From positions 124,001 to 188,000 of the forward strand of contig JANYCT010000051.1 of the NCBI GenBank assembly GCA_025360105.1: 64,000 bases of DNA, read 5' to 3'. Positions 23,929 through 31,547 of the stretch are shown in pieces (the first letter of the stretch is position 1; each line of letters starts with the position of its first letter). A program made the translations under genes and the position numbers. This DNA is from Actinomycetes bacterium. GTDB taxonomy: Bacteria; Actinomycetota; Acidimicrobiia; Acidimicrobiales; Ilumatobacteraceae. The notes beneath the pieces are model-generated. The model saw nothing but the letters and a program-made list of their open reading frames with translations. It made no database searches and had not been told where the DNA came from.

Positions 23929-25095
23929 ATGCCTACGTTTCGTGACTTGCTCGCTCAGGCCAAGGCCGAGATCACCGAGATCGACACCGCAACCGCAGAG
24001 GCGCGCATTGCCGCAGGCGGCGTGGTTGTGCTCGACGTGCGCGAGCCTGACGAGTTCGATCAGGGAGCACTCCTTGGCGTCATCCACATCCCGCGTGGAC
24101 ACCTCGAGGCGCAGATCGAAAGCCGCATCGTCGACAAGTCGATGCCCGTCATTGCGTACTGCGCCGGAGGTGTTCGGTCGGCCTTCGCCGCGCGCACTTT
24201 GCAGGAACTCGGCTACACCGACGTGGTCTCGATGATCGGCGGCTTCGGCAAGTGGAAAGACGAAGGCCGCGACTGGAAGAAGCCTGTCGTCCTCACTGCA
24301 GAGCAACGCGACCGCTACCAGCGCCACCTGTTGTTGCCCGAAGTCGGCACCGTGGGTCAGGCCAAACTCCTCGATTCGAAAGTGCTGCTCCTTGGCGCCG
24401 GCGGCCTTGGCTCGCCTGCTGCGTTGTACCTCGCCGCCGCCGGCGTCGGTACCGTCGGCATCGTCGACATGGACGAGGTCGATGCATCAAACCTGCAGCG
24501 TCAGATCCTGCACAACCTCGATCGCATCGGCGATCGCAAGGTCGATAGCGCCAAGAAGACGCTCACCCTGTTGAACCCCGATGTCAACGTGGTCACCTAC
24601 GACACCCGCCTCGACGCGAGCAACATCATCGACATCATCACCGGCTACGACGTGATCGTCGACGGTGCAGATAACTTCCCGAGCCGCTACCTGCTCAACG
24701 ACGCGTCGGTGAAGTTGGGCATTCCGGTGGTGCACGGCAGCATCTTCCGCTTCGAGGGAATGGTCAGCGTGTTCGATCCGAAGAACGGACCCACCTATCG
24801 CGACATGGTGCCCGAGGCGCCGCCGGCCGAGTTGGCACCCAGTTGCGCCGAGGCGGGTGTGCTGGGCGTGCTTGCGGGCATAGTCGGTTCCATCCAAGCC
24901 CTCGAAGTGATCAAACTGTTGCTGAATCTTGGCGAGGGCTTGTCCGGGCGCATTCTCGCCATCGACACCACCGACATGAGTTTCCGCACGTTCAAGCTGA
25001 AGCCAGACCCGGCGAACTGGGTCACGTGGGCCAACCGCGACCGGATCGAGGTGCGCGACCTCGATGGTTTGTGCGCGCCGTGGGTGTCGCACTGA
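23929..25095 (+). CDS. Rhodanese-MoeB/ThiF fusion: sulfur-carrier adenylyltransferase/sulfurtransferase
   Basis: A 388-residue protein. An N-terminal rhodanese domain (residues 1-105; VVLDVREPDEF and active-site loop YCAGGVRS with the persulfide Cys) precedes an E1-like adenylyltransferase domain (LLLGAGGLGSPAALYLAAAGVG, DMDEVDASNLQRQILH, and APSCAEAGVLGV). MoeZ/MOCS3 relatives carry the rhodanese at the C-terminus, so the order is reversed. It should adenylate and sulfurate C-terminal Gly-Gly carriers for molybdopterin, thiamine or cysteine synthesis. No carrier gene is adjacent. The two CxxC zinc motifs of MoeB are not seen. Leaderless start. Confidence 0.9.
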   Translation: MPTFRDLLAQAKAEITEIDTATAEARIAAGGVVVLDVREPDEFDQGALLGVIHIPRGHLEAQIESRIVDKSMPVIAYCAGGVRSAFAARTLQELGYTDVVSMIGGFGKWKDEGRDWKKPVVLTAEQRDRYQRHLLLPEVGTVGQAKLLDSKVLLLGAGGLGSPAALYLAAAGVGTVGIVDMDEVDASNLQRQILHNLDRIGDRKVDSAKKTLTLLNPDVNVVTYDTRLDASNIIDIITGYDVIVDGADNFPSRYLLNDASVKLGIPVVHGSIFRFEGMVSVFDPKNGPTYRDMVPEAPPAELAPSCAEAGVLGVLAGIVGSIQALEVIKLLLNLGEGLSGRILAIDTTDMSFRTFKLKPDPANWVTWANRDRIEVRDLDGLCAPWVSH

Positions 25096-25148
25096 CTCAT
25101 CTTCGTACGGTGCGTTTCGACGCAACGATGCGACACGCCGGCGTTCTG

Positions 25149-25154
25149 TAGCGT
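25149..25154 (+). promoter_or_regulatory. -10 box TAGCGT of the LAL regulator gene
   Basis: TAGCGT ends 7 nt before GTG 25162, which argues for that start over GTG 25153 inside the box. Confidence 0.5.
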
Positions 25155-25161
25155 GGCGAGC

Positions 25162-27900
25162 GTGGCGTACGAACCAGTGAATGCAGGATTGGTCGGGCGC
25201 ACCGCAGAGTTGGCGCGAATCGACGGTGTGCTGGCCGCACGCAGCTTCCGCGGTATCGCACTCGTGGGCCCCGCTGGCGTCGGAAAGAGTCGCCTTGCCG
25301 ACGAAACGCGTGCTCGTGGCGAGGCGATGGGGATGGCCACCGTCATTGCTGCCGCAACGCCGGTCTCTGCCAGCATCACCCTCGGGGCGTTGGCACATCT
25401 TCTACCGGCGGTGTCCACGTTCACCGATCTTCACGCCGAATTGCAACCCGCCCAACTGTTGCAAGCGGCCCAAGCGACACTGGTCGAACTGGCTCAGGGA
25501 CAGCCGCTCATGCTGAGCATCGACGACGCCCATCAACTCGATGCCGTGTCGGCACATCTTGTGCATCAACTCGTGGCCACCGCCAGCGCCTTCGTGGTCA
25601 TCACCGTGCGCTCCGGCGAGCGTGTGTCCGAAGCCATTTCCACGCTCTGGAAAGATGGGTTCGTCGATCGGCTCGACCTGCAGGCCTTACCCCGGGTCGA
25701 CGCCGACTCCTTCGCCGCACAGTTGCTCGGCGGCGTCGTGGATTCCGCTGCGTCGAATTGGCTGTGGCAAACGTCGAATGGCAATGCGCTGTTCCTCCGT
25801 GAGCTCGTTCTGGGCGGGCGCGATGCCGGCACGCTCGTTGAGGCCGATGGCGTCTGGCGACAAGCCCCCGGTGGCGGTGGCGTTTCGCCGCGACTGGCCG
25901 ACCTGGTCGAGGCGCGGCTGGCCGAGCTCGATGCGGATGAGCGTCGCGCGCTCGATCTGATCGCGCTCGCCGAACCATTGGGCATCGATCTTGCGGAGCG
26001 CATCGTGGGCGCCGACGTGCTCAACCGGCTCGACGCGCATGGTTTGTTGTTCGTGTCGGCGGCCGGTTATCGCGTCGAGTTACGCCCGGCGCATCCGGTG
26101 TATGGCGAGGCGCTACGTCAACAGCCGCTGACCTTGCGTCGACGAACTGACCTGCGCACGCTGATCGATGCCGTCGAGTCCTTTGGCGCGCGGCGGCGAG
26201 ACGATGCGGTTCGACTGGCCGGATGGCAGCTGGCCGCCGGTGGCCGAGCCGATCCGGCGGTGCTGGCCAGAGCCGCCATCGCAGCACAGTACGGCCTCGA
26301 TGATGCTGCGGCAGTGCGGTTGGCGCTGTTGGCCATCGACCAGCACGGTAGCGACGCGAGCGGATCAGTTTCGGGCGACTCTGACAGCGATTCCGCTCGC
26401 GAACTCGTCGCTGATCTTCGACTCTGTGCTGGCACGTCACTCGCCCGTCTCGGCCGCTGGGGTGAAGCCGAGGCGATCCTGTCGCTTGCGGCAGCTGCGG
26501 AAACATCACCTCGGCGTGCGGCAAACATCGCAATGCGGCGCGCATTTATGGCGTTCGAGTTTGCCGACGATCTTGATGCCGGCTGCGGCCTGCTTGACAC
26601 AGCGCTCGAGACCCTGCCGCCCGGGCCTTGGGTCGAAGAAATGGTGCTCCTCGCTGTAACCGTGTTGGCCGACGCCGGACACGGCACTCGTGCCGCAGCG
26701 GAGTTGGCCAAGATCGATCAGCGCCCCACCGATACAGGCTCGGCGATTGCGTACGACCTTGCTCGCACCGCCACGCTGCAGGTGCTCGGCCGATACCGCG
26801 AGTGTGTCGAGGCCAGCGACCAGGCCTATTCATTTCACCTCGCCCACACCGATACCGACACCACCTTCCACCCGGCATCGCACTACATCTATTCGTGCAA
26901 TGTGTTGGTTCGGGGAGGTCCGGTTGTCGAGGGCGATGCACGTCTGCGGACCATGTTTGAGGATCCGGAGTTGGCCACTCGGCCGATTGCCTCAACGGTG
27001 GTCGCGTGCCTTCGCGCGCGATCGCTCATCGCGCAGGGTCGCATCGTGCAGGCTCGCGCGGAGTTGTCGTCCGCGTTGGCCAAGTTCACCGCGGAGGTTC
27101 AGCCATACATCTCTCGGTGGCACAACGCGCTCGCGCTGCAGTGCGACGTGGCATCGGGCCGATTCGACGATGCAGTTCGCCGTGGTCGCGACCTGCCAGC
27201 TGGTCCGTTGACATCGCCGACGCCCGGTGCGATCACTGGTCCGGGTTTCGGAGGATCAGACATCGAGTTGGCGCGGGCGATGGCGGCGTTGGCAACAGGC
27301 GATGTAGCGCTTGCGAATGCCTGCCTCGCCGCTGCGGCCAACGTGCTCCGCCAGCGCGGTGATGTCGGCGGCGCGATTGAGGTGGTCGCGTATGCGGTGG
27401 CCACACTGCACGATCGATCTCAGGCGGCGCAGTTGCGCGAACTGGCGGCGCTCCTCGATGCGCCGGTAACTGGCGCATACATTGCGCTCGCTGCGGCAGT
27501 GGAGTCGGGGGCCGCAGAGGCGTATTCAGCGGCGGCCGAAGCTTTCCGCGCGCTCGGTATGCGGCTGTTCTCGGTACACATCTTGGCGCGTGGCGCAGCG
27601 CTCGCCCGCGAGCGTGGCAGCGTGCGCACCGGCACATCGTTGAGCCACGAGCTTGCGCTCGACATTGCTGCCTGCGATGGGGTGGTGCTTGCCGCTGACC
27701 TTGTGGGCGAGCGCGTCGAGCAACTCACCGAGCGCGAGCGCGAGATTGCCCTATTGGTTGCCGCGGGGCGGTCAAGCAAGGAGGTCGCCGATCTCCTCGT
27801 CGTCAGTGCTCGCACGGTCGACAACCATCTGCAACGCGTGTACACCAAGCTCGGTATCAGCGGGCGTCGACAGCTGGCCAGCTCGATTCTGCCTGAGTAA
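25162..27900 (+). CDS. LAL-type transcriptional regulator (AAA ATPase + LuxR HTH)
   Basis: A 912-residue member of the MalT-like large ATP-binding LuxR regulators. The N-terminal VGRTAELARID leads into Walker A GPAGVGKS at 36-43 and Walker B LMLSIDDAHQLD. A long alpha-helical TPR-like middle follows. The C-terminal LuxR helix-turn-helix (LTEREREIALLVAAGRSSKE and SARTVDNHLQRVYTKLGI) ends the protein. Such proteins bind an inducer in the helical part and activate nearby or distant operons. The target is not evident. Start set by the TAGCGT box; it precedes a lipoprotein gene on the same strand. Confidence 0.93.
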   Translation: MAYEPVNAGLVGRTAELARIDGVLAARSFRGIALVGPAGVGKSRLADETRARGEAMGMATVIAAATPVSASITLGALAHLLPAVSTFTDLHAELQPAQLLQAAQATLVELAQGQPLMLSIDDAHQLDAVSAHLVHQLVATASAFVVITVRSGERVSEAISTLWKDGFVDRLDLQALPRVDADSFAAQLLGGVVDSAASNWLWQTSNGNALFLRELVLGGRDAGTLVEADGVWRQAPGGGGVSPRLADLVEARLAELDADERRALDLIALAEPLGIDLAERIVGADVLNRLDAHGLLFVSAAGYRVELRPAHPVYGEALRQQPLTLRRRTDLRTLIDAVESFGARRRDDAVRLAGWQLAAGGRADPAVLARAAIAAQYGLDDAAAVRLALLAIDQHGSDASGSVSGDSDSDSARELVADLRLCAGTSLARLGRWGEAEAILSLAAAAETSPRRAANIAMRRAFMAFEFADDLDAGCGLLDTALETLPPGPWVEEMVLLAVTVLADAGHGTRAAAELAKIDQRPTDTGSAIAYDLARTATLQVLGRYRECVEASDQAYSFHLAHTDTDTTFHPASHYIYSCNVLVRGGPVVEGDARLRTMFEDPELATRPIASTVVACLRARSLIAQGRIVQARAELSSALAKFTAEVQPYISRWHNALALQCDVASGRFDDAVRRGRDLPAGPLTSPTPGAITGPGFGGSDIELARAMAALATGDVALANACLAAAANVLRQRGDVGGAIEVVAYAVATLHDRSQAAQLRELAALLDAPVTGAYIALAAAVESGAAEAYSAAAEAFRALGMRLFSVHILARGAALARERGSVRTGTSLSHELALDIAACDGVVLAADLVGERVEQLTEREREIALLVAAGRSSKEVADLLVVSARTVDNHLQRVYTKLGISGRRQLASSILPE

Positions 27901-28009
27901 TTACTCAGACGGCACAAGAACACACAGGTCAGCGGGTTGCGCTCGGCCCAACGGAAATGAGCAATTGTTGCTCACGACGTCAGCGCCTGACTCACTCATA
28001 CTGATCTGC

Positions 28010-29050
28010 ATGACATCACAAACGACTATCCCTGATCAACATATCCGTCGCTCACGCCAGGTCAATGCGCGTCGCGTGTTCGCTGCAGGCGTGACACTTG
28101 TCCTCACGCTGTCGGCCACCGCTTGCGGTAGCGGCTCCAAGGCTGGCCTGTCTTCGAGCGACTTCGTCAAGCAAGCCAACGCAATCTGTACCGACGTTCG
28201 CGCCCAGATGAAGGCGGTCGCTGCGCCCAAGGACGTGGCGGGAGCTGCGACCGCGTACGGCGAATTGTTGAAGATCTCCCAGGCGGGCACCGACAAACTG
28301 GCGGCGCTGAACGCAAGCGGCGATGCCAAGACCACCCGCGACAACCTCGTCGATGCAATCGACGCCGCCAACACGCAATTGAAGGCAGCTGTCAAGGCCG
28401 CCCAGGCCAAGGACGAGGCTGGCCTCACCACCGCCGGCGATGCCTACTCGGCCAAGCTGCAGAAGCTGACCCCAATCGCCACAGCGGGTGGTCTGACCGA
28501 GTGCGTTCCCCAGGGCGGCGCCACCACAGATACCACGCCAGTGGACACCACAACCGTCGACACCACGCCTGCGGACACCACACCGCTCGACACCACCGCT
28601 ACCTCCAGTGGGGTGCAGTACGTGGACCCCACCTCCCTCGTCACCGCGTGGGACGGCCAGACGTTTGTCTCGTTGAACGAGAAAGACGCGAAGGCACTCA
28701 CCGACTCGCTTGCTTCCAACCCGAGTGATCCCGTGAAGGTTGTCGCTGCGGGCGCCCTTGACGTGACCGACACCGCTTCCAAGGCCGAGACCCTTGTGTT
28801 GTTCTTCGAGCTCGACCGGACGCTGTCCGACTCTGATGTGAAGCTGTTCCTCGGCGGAGTCGTGGGTAAGGCGACCGATGCCAACTACACAACCGTTGGT
28901 TCAACTGCTGGCGTCACCTACACCACGCCCGATGGCCTGTCGTCGTTCGCCACGGTTCACGCCACAACGGCGATCATCGTGATCGGGCAAGACTCCGGAT
29001 CTGTCACCACCACCGTCACCGGGCTGTTCGCAGCCAACCCCACACTGTGA
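28010..29050 (+). CDS. Putative lipoprotein
   Basis: A 346-residue protein of unknown function. The N-terminus is basic then hydrophobic, with a lipobox ending TLSATAC near residue 38, so it should be lipid-anchored outside the cell. Residues 45-155 form a predicted alpha-helical domain rich in Ala/Lys/Asp (heptad-like, LSSSDFVKQANAICTDV with a Cys). A Thr/Asp/Pro linker of DTT repeats (28531-28600) joins it to a C-terminal domain of about 140 residues. CATACT ends 7 nt upstream of ATG 28010. The next gene starts on its stop codon. Confidence 0.8.
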   Translation: MTSQTTIPDQHIRRSRQVNARRVFAAGVTLVLTLSATACGSGSKAGLSSSDFVKQANAICTDVRAQMKAVAAPKDVAGAATAYGELLKISQAGTDKLAALNASGDAKTTRDNLVDAIDAANTQLKAAVKAAQAKDEAGLTTAGDAYSAKLQKLTPIATAGGLTECVPQGGATTDTTPVDTTTVDTTPADTTPLDTTATSSGVQYVDPTSLVTAWDGQTFVSLNEKDAKALTDSLASNPSDPVKVVAAGALDVTDTASKAETLVLFFELDRTLSDSDVKLFLGGVVGKATDANYTTVGSTAGVTYTTPDGLSSFATVHATTAIIVIGQDSGSVTTTVTGLFAANPTL

Positions 29051-29493
29051 CCTCACCGATGGCCTCACCGATGATGTCTCCACTGACGACGCCGATGACC
29101 GACGAGGTCTGGTTGCTGCAGAACAAACTCAATCCCTTTCCGGTGCGCGGCCAACTTCGCTGGAGCGGCGTCGAGCTGAGCTTGACGATGACTCAGGCCA
29201 CAGCATCCGACGCGCTCGGTTGGGTGGCTCGGCGGCTCGATCTCGAGACCGACGTTCTCAAGCAGCGCCTTGGCGCCGGTGCCGAGGTCGACGCCTTCCG
29301 GTTTGCCGCCGGATCGTTCGAGGTGTCGTGGCCCAAGTCGATGGCCGGCGCAGCAATGCAGGTCGAGTCGTCGGGTTCCACGTGGCTGATCAGCATGGAC
29401 TATCCCTCTGGTGGTGCGATCCTGCAGACGCTGAATCTGATGAGCGGCCGCAAGAAGGGCAAGCTCTGGAAGGCCGCCTTCGCCCCCAACTGA
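29047..29493 (+). CDS. Conserved hypothetical protein
   Basis: I do not recognise this 148-residue soluble protein. After a repetitive Met/Ser/Pro N-terminus, it has DEVWLLQNKLNPFPVRGQLRW, an alternating beta pattern, a helix with GWVARRLDLE, and a C-terminal ILQTLNLMSGRKKGKLWKAAF. The pattern suggests a small beta-rich fold. GTG 29047 overlaps the lipoprotein's TGA (GTGA), so coupling is likely. The repetitive start could be non-native, and ATG 29098 is an alternative start that drops it. Confidence 0.65.
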   Translation: MTSPMASPMMSPLTTPMTDEVWLLQNKLNPFPVRGQLRWSGVELSLTMTQATASDALGWVARRLDLETDVLKQRLGAGAEVDAFRFAAGSFEVSWPKSMAGAAMQVESSGSTWLISMDYPSGGAILQTLNLMSGRKKGKLWKAAFAPN

Positions 29494-29557
29494 CGAGCTC
29501 ACGTGTTGGGAACTCGCCCGGTCGGATGTCATTGGCATTCGGTCGGGCGAGTTCGCG

Positions 29558-29563
29558 TACAGT
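29558..29563 (+). promoter_or_regulatory. -10 box TACAGT of the polytopic membrane protein gene
   Basis: TACAGT ends 8 nt before ATG 29572, with no ribosome site between. Confidence 0.5.
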
Positions 29564-29571
29564 GATCGGCG

Positions 29572-30660
29572 ATGCTCACGCAATCGACCGCCGCTGCCCA
29601 TCGTCGTGCTGCCACCCAGGCATGGGTGCACGGCCCGGTTGCCGACGTGCTGCTCGGCTGGTGTTGGTTGCCGGTGGCGTTGTTGATGCACAGCATCGAA
29701 GGTTCGATCACACGCGCCCAAGCGCTGATGGCCATCATCTTCGTGATTTCATTCTCGCACCAACCGCTCACACTGGGGCTTGTGTACGGCGATCAGGCGC
29801 AGCGCGCTGCGCATCGCCGACTATACACATGGGCACCGATTGTTGCAGTTGCACTCATCCTCATTGGCCTGAACGTCAGCCTCACGCTCGTCGGACTTAC
29901 GGCGGGTCTCTGGAACGCTGAGCACACCCTCATGCAGCGCTATGGCGTTCTGCGCATCTATGGGCGCAAGGCGGGCGATGACATCGGCCGTCTCGAAAAG
30001 CCGATGCTCGTTGTGTGGCTCGTGACTGCGTTGCTGTTCATGGGCGCGTACGTGAACCTTCCAGGAATGGTAGCCAAGCTCGGCATCGACGAGACCAACA
30101 CACGTGGTGTCAACGTGCTCGATTCAGTCAGTGGGCCGGCCAAGGTGTTGTTCTGGCTCGCCGCGGTCGCTTCGATCGCGCTCGCGGTCGCGTGGATGCG
30201 GGCCGAGCGTCGTGAGGCGCACCGGTCACCTGCGAACCCAGCGCGCGCTGCCAAGTGGATCTACGCCGCGGGCACGTTTGGTCTCGTCGCAGCGGTGATG
30301 ATCGACCCACTCGCGGGCATCGCCGGATACGTGGCGGCCCATGCCATCGAGTACTTCGGCATCGTGCACAGTTCGCTGCGCCGCCGGGCGAGCACCGGAG
30401 ACGAGAGCACGCTCGCCGCGGTCACATCCACGCCGGCGCGCCGTGTGGGTGTCTACGTGCTCTATTTCGCTGCGGTTGCTGCGCTGGTGGCCGTGTCGTG
30501 GAGCGTGTGGGAGGGTCGTATGTACGCGTTCGCAATCCTGTTCTTCGGTGCGCTGCACATCCTGTACGACGGCTTCGTCTGGAAGCTGCGCAAGCCTGCG
30601 CTCGCGGCCAGCCTCGGCATCACGCAAACCGTCCAACCGAGCACCGAGCACAAACGTTAG
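29572..30660 (+). CDS. Polytopic membrane protein with conserved-looking histidines, function unknown
   Basis: A 362-residue integral membrane protein with about eight to nine hydrophobic segments. Histidines stand at or near membrane edges: His40, His63 (FSHQP), His118 (NAEHTLMQRYG), His257 (AAHAIEYF), His266 and His329 (GALHILYDGFVWKLR). The H-x3-D-x3-WK block and the H-x3-QRYG block recall a widespread but uncharacterised bacterial membrane family; from memory its members resemble histidine-dependent membrane oxygenases or desaturases, but I cannot confirm this. It is monocistronic, with its own TACAGT box. Confidence 0.7.
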   Translation: MLTQSTAAAHRRAATQAWVHGPVADVLLGWCWLPVALLMHSIEGSITRAQALMAIIFVISFSHQPLTLGLVYGDQAQRAAHRRLYTWAPIVAVALILIGLNVSLTLVGLTAGLWNAEHTLMQRYGVLRIYGRKAGDDIGRLEKPMLVVWLVTALLFMGAYVNLPGMVAKLGIDETNTRGVNVLDSVSGPAKVLFWLAAVASIALAVAWMRAERREAHRSPANPARAAKWIYAAGTFGLVAAVMIDPLAGIAGYVAAHAIEYFGIVHSSLRRRASTGDESTLAAVTSTPARRVGVYVLYFAAVAALVAVSWSVWEGRMYAFAILFFGALHILYDGFVWKLRKPALAASLGITQTVQPSTEHKR

Positions 30661-30677
30661 CTGGCCCGATCGTCCGC

Positions 30678-31496
30678 TCAGTCGAACAGTTCGGGATCGG
30701 TGCGGCAGATCTCCTGCCACAGTGGCGAGAAGCTGAACCATCCGGCGAGCGGATAGCCGGTCTGCTTCTGCGTGTAATCGGCATACTCGTGGGGGATCAG
30801 CTTCGGTGTCCCAGCGGCCATCGCCAACAGCTGCGCCTGGCAGCTGCGCTCCATGCTGATGAACCAGAACGCAGCCTCATCGACGGTTTGGCCAACAGTG
30901 AACAGCCCATGGTTCTGATGGATTGCGGCCTTGCCGGTGGGGAACTTCGCGGCGAGCTCGCGCCCGGCTTCCACCTCGAACACCACGGCGCCACCCTGCT
31001 CGCAGATCACGGTGTGGTCGTTGTAGAAGATGCACGAATCCTGGGTGATCGGAGCCAGCGCGATGCCGAGGCTGCTGAACGCCTTACCGTTCACCGAATG
31101 ACTGTGCGCCGCGGCGACGATGTCGGGCCGGGCCTCGTGCACCGCAGCGTGGATCACGAACGCGGCCCGGTTCACGGGGGAGTCGCCGTACACCACCTCG
31201 CCGGCGTGATTCACCAGAATCAAGTCGCTCACGGTCATATGGCGGAAGCTCTTGCCAAAGGGGTTCACCCAGAAGCAATCGGGGAACTCGGGGTCGCGCA
31301 CGGTGATGTGCCCTGCCACGCCTTCGCCGAAGCCCAGGCGGCCGAAGATGCGCAGCGCGCCGGCGAGCTTCTGCTTGCGTTCCTTGCGCTCATCCTCCAC
31401 GGTCGCAAAGGTGGGCGGCAAGAGATTGAGCCCAACCTGGCGGGGCGTCAACTCGACGCCGTCGATCGAACGGATTCCACTCTCGGTCATGGCCAT
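30678..31496 (-). CDS. Class II aldolase/adducin family protein
   Basis: A 272-residue protein with the fuculose-aldolase fold. The zinc ligands are visible as His-x-His in AAAHSHSVNG and a third His in AIHQNHGLF; the substrate-loop motif is GFGEGVAGHITVRDPE. Family members are sugar-phosphate aldolases or decarboxylating enzymes, and in actinobacteria many are annotated only to family. The product cannot be named. It is encoded on the minus strand downstream of the AceE-like gene, 51 nt away, and could be co-transcribed. Confidence 0.88.
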   Translation of the reverse strand: MAMTESGIRSIDGVELTPRQVGLNLLPPTFATVEDERKERKQKLAGALRIFGRLGFGEGVAGHITVRDPEFPDCFWVNPFGKSFRHMTVSDLILVNHAGEVVYGDSPVNRAAFVIHAAVHEARPDIVAAAHSHSVNGKAFSSLGIALAPITQDSCIFYNDHTVICEQGGAVVFEVEAGRELAAKFPTGKAAIHQNHGLFTVGQTVDEAAFWFISMERSCQAQLLAMAAGTPKLIPHEYADYTQKQTGYPLAGWFSFSPLWQEICRTDPELFD

Positions 31497-31547
31497 GCCC
31501 GCAGCTTAGGGCGGCGACGTCGGGGCGACGAGATCAGGGGTGCGCGC

